From Chlorops oryzae (taxonomy: Eukaryota > Arthropoda > Insecta > Diptera > Chloropidae), in assembly GCA_020466095.1 (NCBI GenBank), contig CM035808.1, positions 34,828,502 to 34,892,501 of the forward strand: DNA of 64,000 nt, read 5' to 3'. The notes beneath the pieces were generated by a model. It did not search any database and had not been told where the DNA came from. It worked only from the letters and a program-made list of their open reading frames with translations. Below, one piece after another: positions 42,560 to 52,699 of the stretch (position 1 is the stretch's first letter; the number at the start of each line of letters is the position of its first letter). A program made the position numbers and the translations under genes.

Positions 42560-42950
42560 TGAATTGCAAATTTAAATTTTAACCCAAAATTGCGCCCTGG
42601 AAAGGGGTCCGCCCTGTCTTTTTCCAAGAAACCCTTTCCCTTCCGAAAATTGGCCCAACTTCTTCCCAATCGAAAAAATTGGGTTTTTAATAAAAGGCCT
42701 TAAAAACCAAAAAAACTTAAAACAATCAAATTTTAAAAAAAATTGGCGCCAAAACAAAAAGGGGAAGGAAAAGGTGGTGGAAAATTAAGGAAGGGACCTT
42801 AAGTAAAAAAATTATTTTTTTTTGTTTTTTTTTTCCTTGTATTATTTTAAAATTTTAATTTATTTTGTTTTCCTTTAATTAAATAAAATTTTAAAAAAAA
42901 TCATGGTTTTTTTTGCAATTAAAAAAACCAAACTTATTTTTAAATTTTAA
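42560..42950. other. Damaged sequence
   Basis: It has A/T homopolymer stutter and no recognisable features, between two normal-looking transposon fragments. Confidence 0.5.
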
Positions 42951-42954
42951 CTTT

Positions 42955-43850
42955 TATAGCTAAGAAGCTAGATAGGATTCAGAGAATTGCCCTTGGGGAC
43001 ACAACCGGTTCTTTGGGATCCACCCCGACTATGGCTCTAAGCGCGACCCTTAATTTACTGCCGACTGACATTGCAGCAAAACGCTCTGCGATGATGTCCT
43101 CCCTGCGCCTGAGAGATTTGGGTATTAGAGGTAAGAATTCGAACCTTCCACTACCAGCCGTTATCAAAAACATCTCGGAAAAAACGGATTACTGTGTACC
43201 TATGCCAAACAAAGAGAAACCGTTCCGGATCTTTATTCCCTCGAGAGAAGACTGGAATGGGGGGTCTCGACCAGGATGAAGGTCATCTTAACTTCTATAC
43301 AGATGGCTACGAAGCTTGAGAAAAGGGTAGGAGGGTGTTTTTTCTGTCCGGACTTTAATCTGGAAGGTAGTTTCAGACTTCCCGATCATTGTAGCGCCTT
43401 CCAGGCAGAAATGTCTGCTATAGGGAAGGTACTTAGTTGGCTAAGGCCAGGCCAGGCTTCTATTAAGTCACTGAACTCTCCAGCAGTGACGTTTGGGGGG
43501 TGTGGTATGCGAGCGTTTTTCCCTCTTCTCCGTATGTCCCTGGCCCTAAACTAACTTTGTCTCCGCTGGCTTGTCGCCTAATATGAACGACTTAGCGACC
43601 CCTAAACCCCATTGAAAAACTTTTTCAATTGTCCAAGAAATTTTATATTCATTTTAATCTTATTTATCGACCACCTGATGGCTTTGAATATCCAATACTT
43701 TCACCACATCTCAAACGGCCTAGTGACTCATACACTATTATTTCAACATAACACATCTAATGAACTATCTCCCATGAGGGAATGTGGCTGGGGTTTCAAA
43801 AACGCATCCTTCCTGAAATTTTGAGATCCCTAATAACAATAAAATGAGTA
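42955..43850 (+). mobile_element. LINE fragment 2: RT C-terminus and RNase H
   Basis: A frame from about 42958 reads LDRIQRIALGDTTGSLGSTP then ALSATLNLLPTDIAAKRSAM, the thumb region after the RT of LOA/jockey-group LINEs. After a frameshift near 43276, an RNase H start (NFYTDG) and FRLPDHCSAFQAEMSAIGKV follow. The 3' tail runs to about 43850 (AATAACAATAAAATG). With 39729-39954 it probably represents one plus-strand LINE whose middle is lost or damaged. Confidence 0.65.
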
Positions 43851-44454
43851 TTTCAAATAAAATAATTTTCTCGTTAAAAAATTTAATTCAATCTCAAGTA
43901 GTACAGCCCAACCTGAACTGACCTTGAAAAATATAAAAATGTTGCCTCTGGTCACGCAATTTAAATCGCTTTGCACAAAAAATTGTTTTTCCTCTTCATT
44001 TGAATGTAGTAGGATTTGTATTTATTTTAACTTATCATTATTTACTTAAGTTTGTTGATTTTTAATTTTTATTTTTATATCTATTTAAATGACTAGCAGT
44101 TCGTTAGTCTAAAGCACTCGTTGCTCTCTTCAATCGATATTCTAGGTTTCGGAAAATAACTGAAAAGGTGCAGCTCGATAAACAGTAACCCGTTCCCGTT
44201 TATGGGCTAAATAGCACACAACCGGTCAATTATATTGTAGATTTCTAATTAAAATATTGAGAGAGAGATCGAAGAACTCGATTACATTCATATGAAATCA
44301 AATGCAATGAAGGCAAATACTAATAATTTCCCTTGTTCAGTGGCGTGACAGAGTGATGAAAAATGTAGGTATTGAATATTGTATTGTGAGAAGTTCAAGT
44401 ATGATCACATATTTAGCCAGTGATTTTATTAACAAACCCTCCCACTATCATGAA
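43851..44454. other. Intergenic, 5' flank of SDR gene 1
   Basis: No gene seen. The duplicated SDR unit begins at about 44455; upstream sequence does not match the flank of SDR gene 2. Confidence 0.4.
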
Positions 44455-44491
44455 AATTTCTATTTGGCGACTACAAAAGGTGTGTCTTCTC

Positions 44492-44530
44492 TATAAATAG
44501 AGCGATCATCTAGTTTGATAAAACAGTCTT
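44492..44530 (+). promoter_or_regulatory. Core promoter of SDR gene 1 (TATA + initiator)
   Basis: TATAAATAG at 44492-44500 is 33 nt upstream of the A (44525) of a CAGTCT initiator-like site. This predicts a 5' UTR of about 59 nt. The same pair is present in SDR gene 2. Confidence 0.6.
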
Positions 44531-44583
44531 TCGATAACTGTGGAATATATCGACTCGGACGGCTAACAAACAAATTCACATTT

Positions 44584-45652
44584 ATGATGGATCGCTGGCG
44601 CAATAGAATTGCCGTTGTTACAGGCGCGAGCTCGGGCATCGGAGCAGCTTGTTGCCTGAGTTTGGTTCGAAATGGAATGATCGTTGTGGGACTGGCCAGA
44701 CGCAAGGATCGTGTGGAGGAACTTCGCAATAAATTGCAAAACGATGACGAGAAGCGACGGTTGCATGCGATGAAGTGCGATGTTCGTCAAGAGGCGGAAA
44801 TTTGTCAGACGTTCGCTGCAATCGAAAAAAAACTTGGGCCTATTGCAGTGCTGATAAATAACGCCGGTGTCGTCCGTGAAACTGAACTTGTAAAGGAGGA
44901 TAACAGTGAAGACTTGCGCTCTATAATTGAAACCAATGTAATGGGCGTGGCTTTTTGTACGCGTGAAGCTTTCCGTTCGATGAAAAAGAATGGTGGGGAC
45001 GGACACGTCATTATCATAAATAGTATTGCTGGGCACAAAGTTATTGCCATACCAGGAAGATCGTTTAATATTTATCCCCCGTCAAAGTATGCAATTACCG
45101 CAATGACCGAAGTTTATCGACAAGAGTTTCAATTGTATAAAACCAAATGCAAAATAACTGTAAGTAAAGAAGTTTTTTGATGACTGGTGATGCAACCTCA
45201 TATTTTAGAGCATTAGTCCCGGAGTCGTAGAAACCGAAATATTTACGGACGCCATGCGGGAATCACTTAAGGGGGCGCCTTCTTTGAAAGCTGAGGACAT
45301 ATCTGATGCGGTAGTTTATTGCTTGCAAACGCCGCCACATGTTCAGGTGAGGAGTAATTATTTTTTTAAAGAATTAGTGAATATAGCCGTTGCAGATTCG
45401 AATCTCAACTATGTATAGTGATGTAGTATAAGCGAATATGAATACTTGGGGCTGGTTGAGTTTGCAGTTTCGATACATGTAAATGTATAAATTCGATTAG
45501 TTTTTCATTTCATTTATCAATTTTGTATGAAAAACATGTTAACATCAATTTCCACTCGTCGAATATTTTTACTTACATGTGCTTTGTTTGTAATATTTTT
45601 TCGTTGTCAGATACATGAACTAACCATCAAGCCGGTTGGTGAGATGTTTTGA
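44584..45652 (+). CDS. Short-chain dehydrogenase/reductase 1 (insect farnesol dehydrogenase-like)
   Basis: This is a classical SDR, predicted to oxidise or reduce a lipophilic alcohol or carbonyl with NADP(H). Three exons join in frame: 44584-45159, 45209-45346 and 45611-45652, giving 251 aa, the normal family length. Exon 1 has the Rossmann motif TGASSGIG (13-20), ARRKDR after the second strand (basic, favouring NADP), NNAG (92-95), catalytic Ser147 (IINSIAGH) and Tyr164/Lys168 (YPPSK). Exon 2 encodes SPGVVETE and LKAEDISDAVVYCLQTPPHVQ. Exon 3 encodes IHELTIKPVGEMF, the typical end of the insect farnesol dehydrogenase-like group. Splice sites are GT-AG, phase 0. The substrate is not proven. 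It is the partner of the gene at 52700. Confidence 0.85.
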
Positions 45653-47200
45653 ATCCTTTTCCGTGGAGCGGTTGGATGTTGAACGGATTTTGAAAGGGAA
45701 AAAATATTTCTTCTGATCAAGCAATATTCATCAATTGAAAAAAGTTTACAACGAAAACACAATAAAGATTAAAAGAAAAGGTAGACATTTTAAAAAACTT
45801 CTAAATTTATTATTATATATATATTATATTATAATCCGCACAGGCCTAATACTCTTTTGAATAAATGCTTCCTAAACACTCCGACAGGAGCTCTAAATGA
45901 CCGTTTTTTTTTTTTTTGTAAAAGACCATGGAACCTAACATGGAAAAAGTGTGCTTTTCGGGAACTAAAAATTATTCTTTCATGATTGCTAGAATGATCC
46001 TTAAGGGTCTGTTTGGTCTCATTTTCAGTTATAAATTTTTAAAAATTACCCGTTTTCTCGTCTTAAATGCTCCTAAGAGTGGATTTTTGAGGCCTTAGCA
46101 AAATCACTACTTCGAAGAGTTCAGTTACGAGTCCTTTAACACTACTTCTCTGAGCAGTCCGAATATGGTTGGATGGGATCAAAACTTTCTCTTTTACTTA
46201 ACGAGTATTGCATTGTGAACGCAAAGCTCGTCGTGACGACGATGGGTTATAAAAAGGAATTTAAGTTAAAAAGGGAAATTCCTCCAAGGTAGAAAAGCCT
46301 TTGTATTATAGCATTGCAGTCCCTAAATCACCTTTTATCTGCAATTAAATATTTTTGTGAGTTATTTGATATTTAGCCCATTTAGAAATCGCATTTCATT
46401 AGAGCACGAAATTTTTCGAATCGCGTGTTAGTAAAATCACGAACTGCTCATGAAAAAAATTTTTTATTTATTTAGATCTTAAAAGTATACAGCAAAAATT
46501 ATAAAAACTGTCAAAGATCATTGCCGACCGTGGCACGGCGAACGGAATTATGCACTTTTGTGAATTTGTCAATTATCTTAAAACACTTGAGGAACCACAT
46601 TTTGGGTTCTTATTTCGAAGTGTCCTTGAAATATCCTTGAAAACTATTTTTTGGTAAGATTTTTTTTTTAATTTTATCAACTTAATCGATGTATGATATT
46701 GGACTCATATAAGGCGACATTGACATGGTGGGAAACACATTAATTTTCGAGGTCTTCCGACAGATCATTTTGTAGGTCCCGACCCCGAATTAAGAGTCAA
46801 ATATGACTACGTTTTGATTCAGAATGTTTGCTGGAAACATCACGGTTAATGGTGAGGCGCAATTGGAGTGGTAAGATTCGTTCATAGTAGCAACTTCACT
46901 TTAAAGATGCAGCCGCTAGTGGCAAATTTTTTCGTTAGTAATCCGTCGCGCGATTCAAAAATTTCGATTTCGTATAACTTCATAGTTTTCTTGTAAGTAG
47001 CGATCAGCTAGCGGTGTTATCTTTTATTCGGATAAGATCGAACCGCTTGTGCTCCGTCGCGTTGTTACACGCATCGTTTCCAACAGCCATCAAAAGCGGT
47101 GTCATCAGCAACAGCTTCTCCACCAGCAATATCGCCGGCAAAACCAACAACATTAGCATCGCCCTAAGCCGAATCATTTTGTTATTAGTAGAGGGACAAT
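45653..47200. other. Intergenic with a small transposon fragment
   Basis: No gene firmly supported. 46590-46685 matches the foldback element arm (GGTTCTTATTTCGAAGTGTC, TCCTTGAAATATCCTTGAA compare 29480-29540). A minus-strand 67-codon frame (47207-47004) begins with a hydrophobic leader-like segment (MLMLLVLPAILLVEKLLLM) but has no family match and is probably chance or LINE tail. Confidence 0.4.
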
Positions 47201-47676
47201 TGTGCACTGCGACCAGAGGTGATCTATTGTGCTATCCCGTGTTTTGTTAACACCAGCTCAATCTAAGGCTTTTGATAAGCGCTACGATTGATCTGGTATT
47301 AAATGTTTTTACCTCATCAGGCTGTGGAAACGCCTTGTTGAGGTATAGTGTTCCCGCTGGTAGGTATACCTTTCTATCCGCCCAGGATTGTCGGGGGTGT
47401 ATCAAAACCTTGAACTTGTTGAATATGTATGTTTTCTCGCAACCGTCTGGCATCCTGAATTAAATTTCATAAAAAGCCATTTCCAGGATGCTAAGGTGGC
47501 CCGTGAGATTCGCTGCTTTCAAGGAAGAGAACGTTAGGTATTCGAAGTGCGCTTCTTGCAGCCTCCATTTGTATTTCTATGTGAAGAGGTGTTAAATTCA
47601 ATAGGGCGCACATTGCCGCTGTGGGCATGATTTAGTCGCTCCTGTAACGCCTTAGCAGACCAGGCGTTGGAGTTTG

Positions 47677-50277
47677 CTAAGGGCAGCCTGGGTTTTCCTC
47701 TGACTTGCCTTCTGCCACCATGCTAGCGCCGCATACGTAATTGCGGGCTTTATCACGTTTGGTAAGACCAGAAGATAAGTTTAGGCTTAAGGCCCAGGTT
47801 TTCCCATGAGCCTTGGCACTCATCACCAATCTAGTGGCTCTGCTGATGAGCCTCTCTGTGTGCTCATTCCAGTTAAGCTTTTTGTCGAATGTGACACCTA
47901 GGTACTTAGCGGTGTCCGACGTTGTGGTTGGAACATTGCTTAAGTGGATCGTACCAAGGAGTTTCCTGCGAGCTGTAAACGGCACTAGTACCGTTTTTGA
48001 AGGGTTTACTGTCAGCCCTTTGTCGCAGCACCATCTATGGACGATGTTGAGTCCTTTTTGCATTCGTTCAGTTATCGTGGTTTCAAATTTTCCTTGAACC
48101 ACAATTATCCTTGTCGGCATCCTATAGTGGCTATAATGGTCTTGGAGACGCTGCCGAGTTGGGCCGTGATTCGTCTACTTTCTAGCATTGATATGGTCCA
48201 TTTCACTATGACGGATTCTATGTTTTTCCGATTCATGGCTGCTCTGATTGCATCAAAGACGGTATTGTCAAAAGCACCTTGGATGTCCAGAAAAGCCCCT
48301 AAGGCAACTTCTTTTGCTGCCAATACCTTCTCGATGGTCGTCGTCAGGCTATGTATGGCTGTTTCAGTTGATTTCCCTGCTTGATAAGCAAACTGGTTTG
48401 CGCTCAGTGGGAAGAAGCTAAGTGACGTTTCCCTGATAAATCTATCCAGCATTTTCTCCATTGTTTTTAGGAGAAATGAGCTGAGGCTGATAGGCCTTAT
48501 GCGTTTGTTCCGACCTTTTGCCCGCCTTTGGGATAAAGACCACCCTGATCTTCCTCCACCCTGTCGGTATATAATTGAGATAAGGACTGGATCTAAATAT
48601 CCTTATCAGGCAGCTTTTTAGCATATCCAGTCCTTCTTGTAGCATACATGGGTATATTCCATCTAAGCCAGGAGATTTAAAAGGGCTAAAGCTCTTTACT
48701 GCCCATTTTAAACGATTGATTGTGAAGATTCTACCCGTTAGGCTCATTTCTCTCCTATTTCCCATAACATTCGGTGTATGGGTGGAGAGATTATCGTCTG
48801 CTAAGGTACATTCTGGAAAGTGGGTTTCCAATAGCAGCTGCCATGTTTCATCCGGCGTACTCGTGTATTTCCCAGAGGGAGTCTTTAGCGAGCAGATGTC
48901 CGGATTGTGTTCCTTTGCAAGCACTTTTTGGAGTCTAAAAGCCTCCGGCAGGCTTTCAATACTCTCAGTGTAGCTTCGTCAGGCTACTCGCTTGGACTTT
49001 CGTAATTTCCTGTTGTATTCCGTTAGGGCAAGGCGATAGTTATTCCACTCGCCATTTGATTTTGCCCTGTTGAATAGCCTGCGCGCCGTTCGTCTGCATT
49101 CATCTAGCTCCCTGTTCCACCAGGTGACATTCGTGCGTGTTTTACGGGTCTTTAATGGGCAGCTGCGTTCCCAGGCGTGCGTTATGGCTTCCTGGAATTT
49201 GTGTGTCTCCAGCTCAAGCTCCTCATGTGTTCGAATCGGAGCCGGTGAGTAGTTAGTTTCCGCTTCCAAATGAGCGCGGAAGAGTTCCCAGTTAGTTTTC
49301 CTAGGATTTCTATAAACTCTTTCAAAGATGATCTCGGCCTGGATGTCAAATCTTATATGTCTATGATCTGACATCGAGGCTTCATTTAAGACATGCCAGT
49401 TGGAGATAGAATTGGAGATAAAAGGGGTAGCAAGGGTAATATCTAGTACTTCCCCTCGAATACTATTCATAAAAGTGGGTTCATCTCCTGTATTTACCAC
49501 TACCAGGTTATTACTACTAATATAATCTAGTAGGTACTTACCCCTGTTGTTAATGTCTATGCTACCCCATGCTGAGTGGTGGGCTTTGGCGTCGCAACCC
49601 ACGGCCAGTTGGTATTTTTCCGCCCGACAGTACCTTACCAGTTGTTCCAGCTCCGGCGTAGGATCTGTTCGTCGTCTCCTGGAAGGTAAGCAGAGGCCAG
49701 GACTATTTTTATTGCTCCCTCCCTCCTAGGCACGTCCACAATGGCTGCCATCAGGTCTTGGCTGTTTAGTTCTGTGATAGGGAAGATATTTAAGTATACT
49801 ATTGCTGATAAGAAGTGCAGCTCGAGGGCGTTCGTGTGAGATATGATACATTACCTTAAACATACTTTTGAACAAACCAAGGATGTCACGGGGGGTTGCC
49901 CAGGGCTCTTGTAACATAGCCACACCTATTCCTTCCCCGTGAAACCTTCTCTTGAGCACATGCATGGCTGCTTTTGCTCGATGGAGGTTAATTTGGAGGC
50001 ATTTTAGCTGCCTCCCTTTTGCTATTTTAGCGTCTGGCATTCTTCTTCCTGCCCCTGTAAGTTGACGCGAGTACCCGCTCCTCCGCGCTTTGACCTTCCC
50101 CTTCTTCCGTCTTCCCGATTGTTGGCGGGGTTTGCCAACCGTGAGGGTTGGTCTTAGGGCTATGGCTTGCAGGGAGGCCGTTTGTCCTCCCGTTGGTAAA
50201 ACAGCCCGTGCCGAGGCGCTGGTGCTGGGCTCCAAGTTCAGAGCCTCCGAGCCCTTGTCGCTTGGTGTAGAAGGCAC
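47677..50277 (-). pseudogene. LINE ORF2 (endonuclease + reverse transcriptase), broken
   Basis: The pieces in order are: a basic linker and endonuclease start (LKCLQINLHRAKAAMHVLKR, MLQEPW) at 50277-49726; the endonuclease end (GCDAKAHHSAWGS, EVLDITLATPF, SDHRHIRF) at 49602-48979; RT fingers (FSPFKSPGLDGIYP, WRKIRVVFIPKAGK) at 48924-48442; RT palm (FLDIQGAFDN) at 48461-48105; and RT thumb (CCDKGLTVNPSKTVLVPF, KYLGVTFDKKLNW) at 48120-47677. The GCRQG motif is followed directly by the thumb, so the catalytic YADD segment is deleted. At least three frame changes are present. Confidence 0.8.
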
Positions 50278-50489
50278 CGCCGCTACCGTGTGCTTTTTGC
50301 TTGCCTTCTTTATCTTCGAGCCCTTCTCCCCGTCCCCGATCGCTTAGCTGTAGCTACGGCGCTTTCTGGGCTTTCCATTTCTTGGCTTCGAGCTTGGTCT
50401 TAATTGGACAGTCCCAAACTCAAAGCTCAGCGTCGAATTGTTGGCCTTGAGTGCATCGGCGGATTTGCCATCGAGAGCTATGGTTAGCT

Positions 50490-51314
50490 CTACCACCGCT
50501 GCTCTCTGGACGCGGTTGAGAACAGCCAATTGTCCACATTATAACCTCTGTTTTGGGCTTTAATGAAGCCCAAATTGCGGTGGTTTGGCTCTTCGCCAGG
50601 GAAGTAGCCGATGAATATTTGTGGGCGGGGAATTTCTGCCTCGCTCGCAATCCTCAGTTGCGCACCTTCCCAGGGCCGGATCTCGGGAACTACTCCCCTG
50701 AGCCACTGTACTGTGGCTCTGTCCCGACATTGAAGGGACAGCCACCCAGGTTTGAAACTGCATGCAAGGAACTGGGGCTTTGTGACTTCCCCTTCCCTTG
50801 GCTGCAGTATTCTTTCCAGAAGATCCTTCTGGATCTTTTTAAGCTCCTCCGTGGAACAGACAGCGTCCGGTAACGACTCGGGTACAATGTTTACCCGAAG
50901 ATCTCTTCCAGAGGCCACCTGGGTTGGCTGAGACACCACGGGTGTATTTCGCCCGTCTATCTCAGTCATCCGTTTCGGCGGATTACCCCCTGGGGTCGAC
51001 TTGCTTCCGCGCGGTCGTTTGCCCCATTCGCTGTCCGCTATACGAGGAAGCTTAGCTAGTTTCCCGGCTTCATCAGGCTGATGTCCTGCGTCTATAAGTC
51101 GCTTGAATAGTTTTCGAGTGGCTCCGGAGTGCCTCTCTTTCGTCTTCTTAGACATCGCTGTTGCCTCCGGTTGGACAGACTGAGGCTCTTTAACATCCAA
51201 TAGTCTGTCTTCTTCTTCGGCAGTAATGGTTACTATGGAATCGTCGGTCAACTCAGAGCCGGTGATTGACATGGCATCAGTTTCAACCACCGGAGCGGGG
51301 CTTTGGGTAGGCAC
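50490..51314 (-). CDS. LINE ORF1 with DUF4780-type domain
   Basis: This is an intact frame of about 260-275 aa; the first ATG is at 51272. The N-terminal third is acidic/Ser-Thr rich and the middle is basic (SKKTKERHSGATRKLFKRL). The C-terminal half contains LRVNIVPESLPDAVCSTEEL, FLACSFKPGWLSLQCRD, WLRGVVPEIRPWEGAQLRI and IPRPQIFIGYFPGE, the pattern I associate with DUF4780 of LOA-type elements. It is presumed to be the RNA-binding Gag-like protein of the retrotransposon. It overlaps the start of ORF2 closely, as in other LINEs. Confidence 0.65.
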   Translation of the reverse strand: MPTQSPAPVVETDAMSITGSELTDDSIVTITAEEEDRLLDVKEPQSVQPEATAMSKKTKERHSGATRKLFKRLIDAGHQPDEAGKLAKLPRIADSEWGKRPRGSKSTPGGNPPKRMTEIDGRNTPVVSQPTQVASGRDLRVNIVPESLPDAVCSTEELKKIQKDLLERILQPREGEVTKPQFLACSFKPGWLSLQCRDRATVQWLRGVVPEIRPWEGAQLRIASEAEIPRPQIFIGYFPGEEPNHRNLGFIKAQNRGYNVDNWLFSTASREQRW

Positions 51315-51640
51315 ACTTCAGGTGTCGAAGGGCCGAGGGCCCTGCTCTGCACAGAGAGAGCTGTGCAGTCCTCTTTTAAATTTGCTGTTTCCATACAAGT
51401 TTTTGTTATAAGGGGAAGTAAACGGTCACCCGAGGCAGAGCCCCATACCTCGGGAAGGCTGATTTAAACCGGAGGTCGCCTAGGTATTCGGAGTTCGCGT
51501 ACTTGGCCAGATACCCTCTTGCCATGCGTTCCTTGGTGCACGCTGTTTCACCAGGAATTAGCCGAATCATATCAGCAGCAGTAAAACAATGCTTCGACAT
51601 ACCAGACACATGCTCGTCCCATTATTTTCTCTTAATCAAG

Positions 51641-52572
51641 ATTATCTAAAGTCGGTACGCACACGCCTGGCATAGCCGTATATATTGATAAGGTCTCGTG
51701 AATTTTTAAATGACTAACAAAAATGCGGTCTTAATATATGTACACTGAGCGAACTTTACCATGACTTTTTAAAAGGGCGCATAGTTATTCACAGTCCTTT
51801 CGATTTTCCAGCAGAACAAAAATTTCAAAAGAAAAATTGTTCAGTCAACAACATTTTTGGTTGATTTAAAGGAAATCTGTTTAATTAAATTTCTTTTCGT
51901 TCGGTATAATTCTCATTTGTTTTATAAAATAGGACATTTAAGATATTTATTCATCTTAGAACTTTTTTAATCATTGTGAAAGCAGTCACGACAACGGAGT
52001 GACAAAATCGGATAGAGTCCATCCGATGGCTAATTTTGGGGTTATGCTCAGCAGAGGGCTCTGTGGCTATTTGCTTTGAACGTTAATTAAATCTGTTTTG
52101 ACATTTCTTCTTATATACATGGGTATGTTTTTTGGAAATTTTTTTTATTTTAACAATTATCTTGTCATTTCTATTACGTCCGTGGTTGGTTCAACAAATT
52201 AAATTTAAATCCATTTTTGAAAATTATCATTTCAATTCAACCTGAAATATGATTAATTCAAAGGGAAAATCTTTATTTTTTCCAACAAGGAAAATTGTTA
52301 AAATAAAAATATTCCTTGTTGAAGCCGTTTTGTATGTTTTTGCTTTTAATTTAACCAGTTTTCTGGTTGATTTTTTTCTCTGTGTATGTATATACAATAT
52401 GTATTTATTTTCTAGTGATAAAATTGAGAGATAAATTTTGATAAGATATGACATATCAATGCAACGTAAAAGTTATACCAATTGTTGTCTTAGGATCACT
52501 GGTGCTGATAGTGCTCTTATCGTTCAGCCCGCAGCTAATTTTGTGGGTCATTGTTAGTCTTAAGTTCCCAAA
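51641..52572. other. Intergenic, nothing recognised
   Basis: AT-rich flank between the LINE 5' end and the second SDR unit. No gene supported. Confidence 0.4.
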
Positions 52573-52607
52573 TTTCTATTTGGCGACTGCAAAAGGTGTG
52601 TCTTCTC

Positions 52608-52646
52608 TATAAATAGAGCGATCATCTAGTTTGATAAAACAGTCTT
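52608..52646 (+). promoter_or_regulatory. Core promoter of SDR gene 2 (TATA + initiator)
   Basis: TATAAATAG at 52608-52616 is 33 nt upstream of the A (52641) of CAGTCT, with sequence and spacing identical to SDR gene 1. Confidence 0.6.
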
Positions 52647-52699
52647 TCGATAACTGTGGAATATATCGACTCGGACGGCTAACAAACAAATTCACATTT

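Larger units (their letters stand above)
47240..51640 (-). mobile_element. Non-LTR retrotransposon (LOA-like), degenerate, minus strand
   Basis: The order on the minus strand is a 5' region (51640-51320), ORF1 (51314-50490), and ORF2 endonuclease and RT in several frames (50277-47677). Possible RNase H remnants extend to about 47240 (KFKVLIHPRQSWADRK). Several frameshifts break ORF2. Part of the RT core with the expected YADD motif is missing at about 48110. The element cannot be autonomous. Confidence 0.8.

Noticed and set aside
44563..45050. Long minus-strand frames opposite SDR gene 1 (also 52679-53160 opposite gene 2)
   Set aside because: They are shadows of the SDR coding sequence, which has the full set of family motifs on the plus strand.
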